64,000 nt of DNA from a candidate division LCP-89 bacterium. GTDB lineage: Bacteria; Electryoneota; B3-LCP. Below are positions 43,441 through 53,122 of this stretch, piece by piece. The notes under the pieces are model-generated. The model ran no database searches, was not told the DNA's origin, and was given only the letters and a program-made list of their open reading frames with translations. Every line of letters starts with the position of its first letter. Within the stretch, counting starts at the first letter, position 1. Made by a program: the position numbers and the translations under genes. The stretch spans positions 1 to 64,000 of the forward strand of contig JALGVT010000010.1 of NCBI GenBank assembly GCA_025774555.1, given 5' to 3'.

Positions 43441-43789
43441 TGTTTTTTAGGATTCAGATGACTTCAATCAGAACTCAGGAATTTCTTCGAGTCGCCGGGT
43501 TAAAATCCAGCGGTCAGCTTTTAAAAATACATTATTAAAAAACACCTTGAACCACAGATTTTCGCAGATTATCATGATGACACAGATTAGTATCAGTGAA
43601 ATCAGCTAAATCAGTGCAAATCCGTGATCTTCTTTTTCCCTTAACCTCTGAAAAAGGCTGATATAAACTTATTCCGCTGATAGAAAGCACTGTCCCCTAT
43701 CAGCGCCATCAGTGTTGATCAGCGGTAATCAGTGGTTCAGGATTTTTATGGTTTCCAATCTTTATGATAATAACAATTTATTACGCTTT
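43441..43789. other. Degenerate family B repeats inside the nuo locus
   Basis: The gap between nuoH and nuoI. It contains TGAACCACAGATTTTCGCAG (about 43548), ACACAGATTAGTATCAGTG, AAATCCGTGATC (about 43617) and ATCAGCGGTAATCAGTGGTT (about 43720), which are diverged relatives of family B. No gene is seen. The rest of the complex I genes overlap or abut, so this looks like a secondary insertion. Confidence 0.6.
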
Positions 43790-44800
43790 CTACCCCTTCA
43801 GCACCACCCACAAACTCACCAGCAGCAGGTTGACAAATGAGAAAGGGAGGAAAATCTTCCAGCAGATATGCATCAATTGATCGACGCGCAGGCGCGGCAG
43901 CGTCCAGCGCAACCACATCTGCACCAGCACCAGGAATGCCGCTTTGCTGACAAACCAGACTATCCCCGGGATGAAACTCAGGAACGGGAAAGGAGCGTGC
44001 CAACCGCCTAAGAAAACAGTCGCAGCGATGGCAGACACCACGAACATATCACTGTATTCCGCTAAGAAGAAGAAGGCGAAACGAATCCCTGAATATTCTG
44101 TAAAGTAACCGGCGACCAGCTCCGATTCCGCTTCCGGCAGGTCGAAGGGGGCGCGGTTGGATTCGGCTAAGGACGCCCAGAAATATATTATAAAGGCGAT
44201 AAGACTGAACGGCATCGTTTTGAAAACGTACCAGTTCCAGAAGCCGCCCGCTTGATTTTGAACGATTTCGTTCATGGACATTGAACCAGCTGCGATCACC
44301 GGGACCAGCAGCGCCAACGCCACCGGGATTTCATAGGAAATCATCTGTGAGGCTGAACGCATGGCTCCGTAAAGCGACCATTTATTATTCGACGACCAGC
44401 CAGCCATCAGCAAACCGATCACCACAATCGAAGTAACGGCGATGACGTAATAAACGCCGATATTCAGGTCGGTTCCTATCAGATTTGAGGCGAAGGGGAG
44501 CACTGCAAAACCCGCCAGACTGCCCATGAAAACGATGTAAGGCGCTATCCTGAAAAGCTTGGAATCGGCTGCGGCGGGGATGATGTCTTCCTTCAGCAGG
44601 AGTTTGATAGCGTCGGCAATCGGCTGCGCCCAGCCGTGCCAACCTCCGGTCTCCATCGGACCCAGGCGATCCTGCATGTGCGCTGATATCTTTCGTTCCA
44701 ACCAGTTGCAAAGCAGCACGAAGAGGAGCACGAAGACAACGACACCGGCGGTATAAACGATTGAAATAAGTAGTGAAATGTATTCTGCAGGGATAATCAT
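43790..44800 (-). CDS. nuoH: NADH-quinone oxidoreductase subunit H (NuoH)
   Basis: A 336-residue membrane subunit of complex I that forms much of the quinone tunnel. [33 protein letters not shown] and Y-S-G-I-R-F-A are fully conserved. The ATG overlaps the nuoD stop by 4 bp. The C-terminus, [15 protein letters not shown], is normal. Confidence 0.96.
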   Translation of the reverse strand: MIIPAEYISLLISIVYTAGVVVFVLLFVLLCNWLERKISAHMQDRLGPMETGGWHGWAQPIADAIKLLLKEDIIPAAADSKLFRIAPYIVFMGSLAGFAVLPFASNLIGTDLNIGVYYVIAVTSIVVIGLLMAGWSSNNKWSLYGAMRSASQMISYEIPVALALLVPVIAAGSMSMNEIVQNQAGGFWNWYVFKTMPFSLIAFIIYFWASLAESNRAPFDLPEAESELVAGYFTEYSGIRFAFFFLAEYSDMFVVSAIAATVFLGGWHAPFPFLSFIPGIVWFVSKAAFLVLVQMWLRWTLPRLRVDQLMHICWKIFLPFSFVNLLLVSLWVVLKG

Positions 44801-45990
44801 CGGTCCACCTCACCCAGCACAATATCGATGCTGGCAACGATAGCGACTAAATCAGCAATTAGAACTCCGCTGGCGAACGCCGGCAGAGCAGATACGGAGC
44901 AGTAAGCTCCGGATCGGGCTTTGACACGATACGGAATTTTGGTGCCGTCGGAGACAAGATATATTCCCAGTTCGCCGCGCGGCGCTTCAGTGCTTGTGTA
45001 GACTTCACCGACGGGCATTTTATTGAAGTTTTTCGGTATTTTCTCTTGCACGTCGCCTTCCGGCAGGCGGTCGAGCGCCTGGCGAATGATCTTCATCGAT
45101 TCACCCATCTCCCGGACACGCACGATATATCGATCCCAGCAATCGCCGGGTTTTCCCTGTTCACCGCTGCCGAGTTGTGGTTCAAATTCGTAGTTCTCGT
45201 ACCCGGAATAAGGGGCGTCGCGGCGCATGTCATAGTCGAAACCGGTCGCTCTGAGGTTCGGTCCGGTTACTCCGTACGCTATCGCTATTTCCTGCGACAT
45301 GGCGCCGACGTTAGCCGTTCTTTCGATGAAGATTTTATTGTATGAAAGGAGATCGTTCAGTTCCGGGATCTTCGGTTCAAAGTAGCCGAGAAAGTTTTCC
45401 ACTTTTTTAGTCCAGCCGTTATCGGGGATGTCCTTAGCCAATCCTCCGATACGGATGTAGTTGAAGAGCATCCGCGCACCGCTCAGCTCCTCTAAGATAT
45501 CGAGAATATGCTCACGCGCCTGGAAGAGATAGAGCAGCGGCGTCCAGGCGCCGATATCCAAGCCGTAAGTTGCCAGAGCAACGCAGTGGCTGGCGATCCG
45601 GTTCAATTCGTTGACCATGACGCGCAAGGTTTGAACACGATCATTGACCTCGATTTCCATGAGCTTTTCAACAGCTAAAACGTAACCGAGGCACATGTTC
45701 ATACCGGCTAAATAGTCCATCCGGTCACAATAGGGAACGACCTGCGGATAAGTAACGCTCTCGGCTACCTTTTCAAAGCAGCGGTGCAAGTAACCGATAT
45801 ACGGAGTGATCTTGGTGACGGCTTCACCATCGGTTTCCAGCTCAAGGCGAAGCACGCCGTGCGTTGCCGGGTGCTGAGGACCCATTTGCAGCGTCATTTG
45901 TTCGCCGAAAGGATCTTCGCCCTTGCTGAGCAACTCCCACTTATTGAGTTCGGGTCCCAGCGGGAGGTTCAGTTCTTTAGTTTCCTTCAT
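44797..45990 (-). CDS. nuoD: NADH-quinone oxidoreductase subunit D (NuoD)
   Basis: A 397-residue 49-kDa-type subunit of complex I that forms the quinone site with NuoB. It has the [12 protein letters not shown] motif with the quinone-binding His and the Y-C-D-R-M-D-Y loop. It ends in the D-I-V-L-G-E-V-D-R form. It is a separate gene rather than a NuoCD fusion. It overlaps nuoC by 14 bp and nuoH by 4 bp. Confidence 0.96.
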   Translation of the reverse strand: MKETKELNLPLGPELNKWELLSKGEDPFGEQMTLQMGPQHPATHGVLRLELETDGEAVTKITPYIGYLHRCFEKVAESVTYPQVVPYCDRMDYLAGMNMCLGYVLAVEKLMEIEVNDRVQTLRVMVNELNRIASHCVALATYGLDIGAWTPLLYLFQAREHILDILEELSGARMLFNYIRIGGLAKDIPDNGWTKKVENFLGYFEPKIPELNDLLSYNKIFIERTANVGAMSQEIAIAYGVTGPNLRATGFDYDMRRDAPYSGYENYEFEPQLGSGEQGKPGDCWDRYIVRVREMGESMKIIRQALDRLPEGDVQEKIPKNFNKMPVGEVYTSTEAPRGELGIYLVSDGTKIPYRVKARSGAYCSVSALPAFASGVLIADLVAIVASIDIVLGEVDR

Positions 45991-46474
45991 CAGTCGAATT
46001 CTTGGGTATATTCGTTAGAGGGATGTCATGCCATTTGTCGGGAGATTCGTAATCTTTCTGAAGCGGATGTCCTTCCCAATCTTCCGGCAGGAGAATTCGC
46101 CGCAGATCATCATGACCTTCGAAGCGCATGCCCACCAGGTCGTAAGCCTCTCGTTCATGCCAATCCGCAGTGGGCCAAACCTTGCTGACCGTGGGGATGA
46201 CCGGATCATCTTTGGGGCACTGGACTTTCAGTGTAACCCTATGGCGGTGTTGGTAGGAAAGAATTTGATATGCGACTTCCATTCTCTCCGTATAATCCAA
46301 TCCGGAGAGGCACATCAGGCTGTCAAAAGCCAAATCGGGATTATCCCGGAGGTGTTTTGCCACGTCGTAGATTGATTCTCTGGGCACCTCGATGTGTGGA
46401 TCAGGAGCTGTATCCTGATAGGTCACCTGGAACCCATCAGCGTTTAGACGCTGGCTTATCTCTTTCGGGGTCAT
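45977..46474 (-). CDS. nuoC: NADH-quinone oxidoreductase subunit C (NuoC)
   Basis: A 165-residue 30-kDa-type subunit of complex I. The signature W-H-E-R-E-A-Y-D-L-V-G-M-R-F-E-G-H-D-D-L-R-R-I-L-L-P-E-D-W (given with breaks) is complete. It overlaps nuoD by 14 bp. Upstream it is cut off from nuoB by the glycosyltransferase and GH99-like genes, so the usual nuoB-nuoC junction is interrupted. Confidence 0.95.
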   Translation of the reverse strand: MTPKEISQRLNADGFQVTYQDTAPDPHIEVPRESIYDVAKHLRDNPDLAFDSLMCLSGLDYTERMEVAYQILSYQHRHRVTLKVQCPKDDPVIPTVSKVWPTADWHEREAYDLVGMRFEGHDDLRRILLPEDWEGHPLQKDYESPDKWHDIPLTNIPKNSTDEGN

Positions 46475-46557
46475 ATTTTCTATTACATTCTGAGGTTATT
46501 ATTTTAAGTTGCGCACAAACCGGTCTTATACCATTTAATATTGGGATTGATGACCTA

Positions 46558-48399
46558 TTAGGGTTCTTCACCAAGCAACCATATATTCCAGCCAGATATT
46601 ATCCGCCGGTCGATTACCACACTGCTCTCGATGTCCTGCATACAGCTGCGCAGTGTCGGACTGGTGCTGACTCCTTCGCGCAGTTTGGCAATTACCTCAG
46701 CAAACGAGATTGAATCAGGCATCTGGATATGTGGGCAGAAGATAAGAGCTTTGTTTGACAGGTCAGCAACTCTCCTATGGTTTTCTGGAAACCTGATAAC
46801 ACCATTGAATTGTGTGAAAATTAATCTTTCACTCATGAGGAACGTTAAAGCGTTAGCAGACCAGAAGCTCGAATATCCACCTTGGATATTATTCTCTACC
46901 AAATAGTCTTCGATGTTTGCTACCGTTTGAGGTTCGAACCATCTGGATGTGTCATCATACCAAAATCTGCCTATTGTGGAGATGTTGCCGAAACCAACCA
47001 CTATAATCCATAATCCGATTACTATATATCCAATGATTTTACGTTTGGTCAGTAGATATGAAAAAAACAGAGCCGAGATGACAACCCATGCCTGCCATGA
47101 TGAGATTAGATACCTCACAGCAAACATATCCTTGGCATTACCAGTGAATATAATTACGATCATTGGTAAGAAAAATAACAGTCCAAAAATCATAACATAC
47201 CGCTCATGATTGGAAATAGGAGATAAGGTGATAACAGACAATAAAACCTTCCTTTCAGAATAGATGAAGTAAATTATTACAGCCAATATTATCAAGACAA
47301 TAATGGACCAGAGTGCCATTTGAACTATTGACAGTGATTGAAAAGTAGCGTGTTTTTGTAAAACATAAGCAGGGATTTCACTAAATGGGGGTATTCCCCA
47401 AAAAGCTGGTAATATCTGTTCATAGAATAATTTAAGTTGCATTAATAAATCGCCGGATCCCGATGAAGCCACCAGAGAAGGCCTTATACCGCTAAAAAAC
47501 CAGGAGCCCCATAATGGTATATTTCCTATCACTACTCCGCTAAGTAAAACCAGTGTCGCTGTTAATAACCGTCTCCGAGCCTGCTTGAAAATTAACAGCA
47601 GTAATAAAAGAATAATTCCTAAACCGAGCAAAATTGCTGGCACTAAAAATTTTATTATATTAAATCTATCCCCTATAAATAATAATATGGTTATTAATAG
47701 TATGGTCCCTCCAACCGTCAAGCAACCCACTAATATTTCGGTAGAAATGCGGAATTTATGGTTACAATATTCCTTCAAACGATGATAAAATTCTGCCCAT
47801 TCCTGAGTTTGTAGAATATATGTAATGGTAATTATAAGGAGATAATAATTGAACATGGGATGAAGCCATAATCCAAAGCCAATTAAAAATCCTATCGCAA
47901 ACAACCTTTTAAAAGATATATTTCTGGTACTATTTTGATGGTATAACAATAGCAGAATTACCATCGCTACCAGCAGGAGCCCGCTATATCCGGATATCGG
48001 TCTGAAAGTCCAATTCAATATTTTCCAGCTGGGAAATGCTAAAATAAACAAACTGATTGTGGCAACGCGTTTCCCCCACACCTTCCGTATCATAATCCAA
48101 TGAAGCACCATAAATGAACAAAAGAGAAGAAGACTGCTTAGACGTAACATCATTACGCTGTTTCCAAATACTTTAATGAAGAGAGCTGAAATAATCGGTT
48201 CGAATGTACCGAGATAGTTTTGTCCATGAAAATAAGGAGCAAATTCTCCCTTTGTGGCATGCAGAGCGATCAGACCGTTAACTGCTTCATCGCTGTCAAA
48301 ATTGGCTGGCCATTGAAGAGCAGCCCAAAGCTGAATGCCCATACCTATGCTAATTGCAATAATCAGCCCTACTATGAATCTTTTATTATCCGATTCCAT
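46558..48399 (-). CDS. Polytopic membrane glycosyltransferase-like protein (GT-C type)
   Basis: About 613 residues from the ATG at 48399, which follows a GAGG ribosome site. The N-terminal half has repeated hydrophobic helices and an early acidic loop, F-D-S-D-E-A-V-N-G-L, resembling the Asp-containing loop of GT39/ArnT-type enzymes that use lipid-linked sugars. More helices follow to about residue 470, then a soluble tail. The gene is strongly AT-rich compared with the nuo genes on both sides, which suggests later insertion. It is oriented with nuo and lies just downstream of a GH99-like gene. The exact substrate cannot be inferred. Confidence 0.6.
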   Translation of the reverse strand: MESDNKRFIVGLIIAISIGMGIQLWAALQWPANFDSDEAVNGLIALHATKGEFAPYFHGQNYLGTFEPIISALFIKVFGNSVMMLRLSSLLLFCSFMVLHWIMIRKVWGKRVATISLFILAFPSWKILNWTFRPISGYSGLLLVAMVILLLLYHQNSTRNISFKRLFAIGFLIGFGLWLHPMFNYYLLIITITYILQTQEWAEFYHRLKEYCNHKFRISTEILVGCLTVGGTILLITILLFIGDRFNIIKFLVPAILLGLGIILLLLLLIFKQARRRLLTATLVLLSGVVIGNIPLWGSWFFSGIRPSLVASSGSGDLLMQLKLFYEQILPAFWGIPPFSEIPAYVLQKHATFQSLSIVQMALWSIIVLIILAVIIYFIYSERKVLLSVITLSPISNHERYVMIFGLLFFLPMIVIIFTGNAKDMFAVRYLISSWQAWVVISALFFSYLLTKRKIIGYIVIGLWIIVVGFGNISTIGRFWYDDTSRWFEPQTVANIEDYLVENNIQGGYSSFWSANALTFLMSERLIFTQFNGVIRFPENHRRVADLSNKALIFCPHIQMPDSISFAEVIAKLREGVSTSPTLRSCMQDIESSVVIDRRIISGWNIWLLGEEP

Positions 48400-48574
48400 G
48401 TTCAAACCTCTTAAACTACAGGCTCAGGGTCAGTTGGAACTGATCGCTTTTTACATTCATGCGCTGAGTATGGGCGGCAAGTTTAAGTTCTGCGCATAAG
48501 CTAATATAATTGAGCAAATAGCCTTTACCCAGGGATAAAAATATTTTATGTTTTGCAAAAAATGCTGACTCTTA

Positions 48575-49993
48575 CTAATTTTCTGCTTTCCATTTTTCTA
48601 CTAAATCTTGAGTAATCCTAAGGTACTTATCGCCATATAATTCACTGGGCTCAATGTAAGTATGTTCAGGCCACTCATTCCATGATGCGACTAAAATCCA
48701 ATCCGGATTACTATTGACTGCTGCTTTGAACGAGTTACGATAAAATTTTCCATTATCCCGATCTCTAAATTGACCGACCCTACTCGGCAATAGCTGATCA
48801 TCGTATCCCGGATTTATAGCCGGCGCCCATAGTTTGGGAGCGGATTGTTGAAAAATGGGGAAATGCCGCAGCAGGCGGCTGGTTTTACTGAATTGCTCCC
48901 TGTAATCATCGAGTTTAAATCCTGAAAATTCTACCAGACCGTCGAATACAATGAGATCCTTTATATCATTTCCCTCAGCCAGATAATAAGCGTCCAGATT
49001 CTCGGCGCGCAGTCTGGAAAAGATTTCCGCCCATTGACTCCTTGGGACTGCAGCAGACTGATAAACCGGTATGACAGGTCTGCCGTCGAGATGCATATAG
49101 GCAGGGTAAGTTCTAAATTTCTTTATCATATATTTCAAACGTTCATAAACCTTATCGGTATCTATCTCCTCCCCAGTTTTTAAAGCGCTCGCTAATAGTT
49201 CCAGATAGACACAGACCTTAAAATCCCGTTGCTGCGCTATATCCAGCATAGTCTTAACCATGCCGTCGGTGTATTTTCCCCAGTAGGAGAAGATGAAGCC
49301 ATCAATGCCAGCACTCTTGGCTTGTTCAATGTGGGTTTTTATCACTGCTGGATCACTTGATGTGTACCTTTGCAGGGGAAAATCTTTATAGATGGGTCTG
49401 GCCCACCATTCTGGATTATACCAACCGTAATAAAAAGCCCAGGTCATTTTCTCAATGTCCAGACGGCGTAGATTAGCCGTTTCCGGAGGAACGTCGTGCA
49501 AGTCTGCTAAATCGACATTGAATGTAACGACATTCTCTTTGGGATCACGCTTTGTGCCCTTGTGGACGATCTCCTTTATAATCCGATTTGATCCATTACT
49601 CACATCAGTAATTATCACTTTCGAAGTATTAACAGGAGATTTATAAACTATAAATTCCAGCGATTCTCCCGTCGCTTTTACGTCAAGAGCAAGCTCGGCA
49701 ACTAGACCGATAGAGCTGCCCGCTTCTGCCGACGACCTTGACTGCTTCAGGACTATTCTATCAGTATGCACACCATAAGAATCTATATTACCAATCGTCT
49801 CAAGAGTTACAATGGATAGAATATGATCAGCATTCCTGATCTCTATAGCTGAACCATTGGAGGTCGTGGAAAAATCCAGGCGCAGGCGATAGTACGATAC
49901 CGTCTCGGATTTTTCTCCAGAGATCGCCTCCAGATTATGCAAACCAAAGATCAGGGCGATTATAAAAAGATATCGGAAACCTGGAATTCTCAT
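48575..49993 (-). CDS. Secreted GH99-like glycoside hydrolase
   Basis: A 472-residue protein with a signal peptide (cleavage near L-E-A-I-S-G). After an N-terminal domain of about 170 residues comes a (beta/alpha)8-like part beginning W-A-F-Y-Y-G-W-Y-N-P-E-W-W. It includes A-G-I-D-G-F-I-F-S-Y-W-G and ends A-S-W-N-E-W-P-E-H-T-Y-I-E-P-S, the signature of GH99-like enzymes (endo-alpha-mannosidase/mannanase family), whose catalytic acids lie in the W-N-E-W-x-E region. It is probably periplasmic or surface-exposed and may act on mannose-containing glycans. It lies between nuoB and the glycosyltransferase-like gene, so both glycan genes interrupt the nuo cluster. Confidence 0.75.
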   Translation of the reverse strand: MRIPGFRYLFIIALIFGLHNLEAISGEKSETVSYYRLRLDFSTTSNGSAIEIRNADHILSIVTLETIGNIDSYGVHTDRIVLKQSRSSAEAGSSIGLVAELALDVKATGESLEFIVYKSPVNTSKVIITDVSNGSNRIIKEIVHKGTKRDPKENVVTFNVDLADLHDVPPETANLRRLDIEKMTWAFYYGWYNPEWWARPIYKDFPLQRYTSSDPAVIKTHIEQAKSAGIDGFIFSYWGKYTDGMVKTMLDIAQQRDFKVCVYLELLASALKTGEEIDTDKVYERLKYMIKKFRTYPAYMHLDGRPVIPVYQSAAVPRSQWAEIFSRLRAENLDAYYLAEGNDIKDLIVFDGLVEFSGFKLDDYREQFSKTSRLLRHFPIFQQSAPKLWAPAINPGYDDQLLPSRVGQFRDRDNGKFYRNSFKAAVNSNPDWILVASWNEWPEHTYIEPSELYGDKYLRITQDLVEKWKAEN

Positions 49994-50039
49994 TGGCTAG
50001 CTCCTGCTATAACTTGAAATGAATTCGGGGTGACTTTCT

Positions 50040-50528
50040 TCAGGCGGTCTTCTTTGCTATCGTTTCCTTATTGATTTTCTCTTTAAGCTGTATAAAAGCG
50101 TCCAAAAGAGCTTCCGGGCGGGGAGGACACCCGGGCACATAAACGTCCACCGGGATAATTTGATCCACACCTTTAACCACGTGATAGCCGTTTTTCCAGT
50201 ATGGACCTCCGGAGTTTGCGCATGATCCCATGGAAATGACCCAGCGCGGTTCCGGCATCTGGTTATAGAGGCGGACAATTCGTTCTGCCATCTTTGCGGT
50301 GACGGTTCCCGCCACAATCATCACATCTGCCTGGCGCGGCGAGGGACGCATAAAGATGCCGAAGCGGTCCAGATCGAAACGGGAAGCGGCAGCGCACATC
50401 ATTTCAATAGCGCAACACGCCAAACCGAACGTAACGGGCCACATGGAACTGGCTCGTCCCCAGTTGAAAAGTTTGTCCACCGAGGTTATCAGGATATTGG
50501 GACCGTATCGTCCTTCAATGATGCTCAT
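50040..50528 (-). CDS. nuoB: NADH-quinone oxidoreductase subunit B (NuoB)
   Basis: A 162-residue subunit carrying the terminal N2 [4Fe-4S] cluster next to the quinone site. Ligands are in [10 protein letters not shown] (adjacent cysteines), G-S-C-A-N-S-G-G and [10 protein letters not shown]. It follows nuoA after about 107 bp, which contains a GGCGG-CTGTTGAA-CCGCC hairpin (50594-50611). Confidence 0.96.
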   Translation of the reverse strand: MSIIEGRYGPNILITSVDKLFNWGRASSMWPVTFGLACCAIEMMCAAASRFDLDRFGIFMRPSPRQADVMIVAGTVTAKMAERIVRLYNQMPEPRWVISMGSCANSGGPYWKNGYHVVKGVDQIIPVDVYVPGCPPRPEALLDAFIQLKEKINKETIAKKTA

Positions 50529-50635
50529 ATTTAACCTTTACAGGTGTTTTTACTTAAGTTAAGAGCCTAGGCGCTTTTTAGCCTTACAAAAAGATAGGCG
50601 GCTGTTGAACCGCCTGCATATACCGTTTTACTTGC

Positions 50636-51028
50636 TTATTTTGATTCTTGTGTGGGAAGGTAATTATCAGGCTTCGGTTTGATCCATTCGAGATCGCCTT
50701 TTGCCCAAACATACGCCAGTCCGACGGACAGAATGAGAATAAACACCGCCATTTCAATCCAGGCGAACATCCCCAGCGTCTTCAGGTTTACTGCCCAGGG
50801 AAAGAGGAATAGCACTTCTACGTCGAAAACGACGAAAATCAGCGCGATCACGTAGAATCTCGCGTTGAAACGAATCCAGGGCGAACCTACTGGTTCCTCA
50901 CCGCATTCATAGGTTGTCAGCTTGAGTGGATACGGGTTTCTCGGTGCGAGGAGTCGATTCAGAATCAATGAAATCAAAACCAGCGCGAAGGCAGCGGCAA
51001 AGAAGAGTAAAACCGGCGCGAAGTTCAT
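50636..51028 (-). CDS. nuoA: NADH-quinone oxidoreductase subunit A (NuoA)
   Basis: A 130-residue, three-helix membrane subunit and the first gene of the complex I locus. Conserved Y-E-C-G-E-E-P-V-G-S and the acidic V-V-F-D-V-E-V-L-F-L-F-P-W-A are present. A strong promoter (TTGACT-N17-TATATT) and an AAGGAG ribosome site precede the ATG, so this is likely the main start of the nuo transcript. Confidence 0.96.
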   Translation of the reverse strand: MNFAPVLLFFAAAFALVLISLILNRLLAPRNPYPLKLTTYECGEEPVGSPWIRFNARFYVIALIFVVFDVEVLFLFPWAVNLKTLGMFAWIEMAVFILILSVGLAYVWAKGDLEWIKPKPDNYLPTQESK

Positions 51029-51053
51029 ACTTACTCCTTATATAAATTTAACT

Positions 51054-51082
51054 AATATACGAAATGTGGTATATCAAGTCAA
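51054..51082 (-). promoter_or_regulatory. Main nuo operon promoter
   Basis: Minus-strand TTGACT (51077-51082), 17-bp spacer ending TTTCG, TATATT (51054-51059). The predicted start site is about 20 bp before the nuoA ATG. The block TTTCGTATATT is shared with the DUF262 nuclease promoter. Confidence 0.7.
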
Positions 51083-51178
51083 CGAAAAATCAGATTTCTC
51101 GTTTTGCGCCTTTTTTCGCAAATGAGCTTGCTATAGATTCAGCTCTATTATTATATTAGATAAACGACGGGAGAAACG

Positions 51179-51769
51179 ATGTATATTGCAGATAAATCCA
51201 TAGCCCAACTTGAAAAGAGTTATGGGCTGCCAAAGCTCTTGAGAATCAACTATCCCACACCCCGGGATCACTACGATTTTATCCGCTCAACCCAGAAGAA
51301 CGGCAGATCGCATGATGTGACACTATATGTTTATCATGAGGATAAGTTAGCGGTTACCCGCAAACCGATGTATCCGCCGAAGAGTTACCGTCCGCCTTCC
51401 GGGGGGTTAAACCCCGGCGAGAGCTTCGAGGCGGGTTCGGCAAGAGAAGGTATGGAAGAGCTGGGGATAGCGATTGAATTGGAGAAGTATCTGCTTCGGG
51501 TGCAGGTTGATTTTGTCTGCGGAGCTGAGAGAATCGAATGGACGTCTCATGTATTTCAAGCGGGATATACGGGAACCGGAGAACCTGTTCTGGATCCTCA
51601 GGATCGGCATGAGATCGTGGAGGCGGTTTGGGCTAACGAGGCAGACTTTTTCACTTATATGCGCCGGGGGTTGCTGTCTGTTGTATCGACCGGACTGCTG
51701 TACCGGGTTCATCTGCACGATTATATCTGGCGGACTTTCGGCTGGGGGAGGCTGGATGAGCCCCGTTGA
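51179..51769 (+). CDS. Nudix hydrolase
   Basis: A 196-residue protein with a complete Nudix box G-x5-E-x7-R-E-G-M-E-E-L-G-I (starting at S-G-G-L-N-P-G-E, about residue 75), which binds Mg and hydrolyses nucleoside diphosphate-linked compounds. The specific substrate is unknown. A GGGAG ribosome site precedes the ATG. It is transcribed divergently from nuoA across a 150-bp region that holds the nuo promoter. Confidence 0.88.
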   Translation: MYIADKSIAQLEKSYGLPKLLRINYPTPRDHYDFIRSTQKNGRSHDVTLYVYHEDKLAVTRKPMYPPKSYRPPSGGLNPGESFEAGSAREGMEELGIAIELEKYLLRVQVDFVCGAERIEWTSHVFQAGYTGTGEPVLDPQDRHEIVEAVWANEADFFTYMRRGLLSVVSTGLLYRVHLHDYIWRTFGWGRLDEPR

Positions 51770-51858
51770 CGGGGCTTGTATCGCATGTAGCCCACGTCCT
51801 TTCCCATAGGGACTACTACGGAGCAGGGCTGGGCGAGGTCATTCCTGTAAGCTCCGCG

Positions 51859-52419
51859 CTATTTACTCATTATGCGCAGCGCCAGCACGGGGAACAGAGG
51901 CGGATCATTTCTCAATTTCCGGTTCATCCAACAGCCGAGGGAGACATTGAAGAGATTATTCCTATTTAAGGAACCTCGGATTCCTACAGTTAAAATGGGT
52001 GAATGGAAGTCCACGGTACCACCTCCTAGACCAGGAACAACCCAAACAATCATCGTAAAATTATAACCTCCTGAGATATAGAACGGTGATTGTCCTAAAC
52101 GACTTTCAAAAGCGAGGGTGGTTCCGAATCCCAGAGTAAATAGCAAGTCCCAGGTTATCAGGTAATTTGGCATCTGATCCGGCGAACGCTGGAGAATGTA
52201 TTCCAGGCGATGTCCAAAGATATAAGGAAAGCCGGTCTGAATTCCCGCCTTAAGCCGCAGGTGAGGCGAAGCTGTTTTTGCCGAGGTCAATGAGGAATGA
52301 TTTTCTATTTGCGTGCTATCTGGGTTTGAAATGGGTTCTGTCAGCGCTGAAACAGACGAAACAGACAGCATTATTAGAACTGATATAGTGATTAACTGAT
52401 CTAATCGTTTTTTTCTCAT
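51859..52419 (-). CDS. Hypothetical exported protein, possible small beta-barrel
   Basis: About 186 residues from the ATG at 52419; a GTG ten codons upstream is an alternative. The N-terminus is a signal peptide (basic start, hydrophobic core, S-S-V-S-A). The mature part has alternating glycine and aromatic residues (F-P-Y-I-F-G-H-R-L-E-Y, F-T-L-G-F-G-T-T-L-A-F-E-S-R-L-G, F-Y-I-S-G-G-Y-N-F) typical of outer-membrane barrels. No family is recognised. It converges with the Nudix gene and is preceded by a family A element. Confidence 0.5.
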   Translation of the reverse strand: MRKKRLDQLITISVLIMLSVSSVSALTEPISNPDSTQIENHSSLTSAKTASPHLRLKAGIQTGFPYIFGHRLEYILQRSPDQMPNYLITWDLLFTLGFGTTLAFESRLGQSPFYISGGYNFTMIVWVVPGLGGGTVDFHSPILTVGIRGSLNRNNLFNVSLGCWMNRKLRNDPPLFPVLALRIMSK

Positions 52420-52449
52420 TTTATTAAAACGATTTATTATACGGTACAC

Positions 52450-53122
52450 ATTAAAAGTTATATGTATATGTAACTAATGCTGGCTGGCTGGCTTTTGTTT
52501 CGCAAGAGTGGCATTTTCACAAAATCCAACTGGAAAATTTTGGCGTGTATGAATAAAAAGGGGCTGTCCCAAAAGTCCTAAAACTGTCATTACTCCGAAG
52601 GAGCACCTTTGGCGCGAACGAAGTGTGGTAATCTCTTAGTGCATGTAAAATAGGAGATTGCCACGTCACTTCGTTCCTCGCAATGACGTTGTTTTCTTCT
52701 TTTGGGACAGCCCCTTTAAATCACAGCCGGGGACCCTGTTGTCAGAGTGTAGGTCCCGAATCCGGGAACGAGTTAACCCCGGCGGTATCAGCGGAGGCAG
52801 CGCCGAGAAAAAGTAGTTGCAAGGTGCAAGGGGGTATTGGCTGCCAGGCTGCGTTATTTGTCAAGGAGCTTCGGTTATATGTTTTGGCGCCACACGCGGT
52901 TGACCGTTTATGGCTCTATTCAGGTGCAGCGCCGTTTATTTCATCATGTCAATCAGCTTCAACCAGTAATAAAGCAAAGGGAGTGCCAGAAAGTAAAATA
53001 AAGCCAATAAATTGATAATATTATAGTTACAACAATTGCAGAATATGATCTAACGGGTAAATTGTTGATATTATTGACAGGCTATTCGTCTTATAGTGGG
53101 GATTTTTTGACAGGTGTCAAAT
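52450..53122. other. Intergenic region with a family A element
   Basis: The family A element occupies 52560-52714. The remaining ~400 bp up to the NtrC-type gene shows no convincing gene in any frame. Its GC-richer first half (52725-52930) may be an old gene remnant, but I cannot assign it. Confidence 0.5.
52560..52714. repeat. Family A element, copy 4 (155 bp)
   Basis: Perfect 16-bp terminal inverted repeats, GGGGCTGTCCCAAAAG and CTTTTGGGACAGCCCC, which extend outward as AAAG/CTTT. The internal arm GAGATTGCCACGTCACTTCG then TTCCTCGCAATGAC pairs with the left half. It carries part of the extra block found in copy 1 (CTCCGAAGGAGCACC). Confidence 0.85.

Noticed and set aside
52725-53015. Possible integron attC site or structured RNA in the GC-rich part of the gap
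   Set aside because: Some GTTAnnn/nnnTAAC-like words occur but no properly spaced attC arms, integrase or known RNA core could be found.
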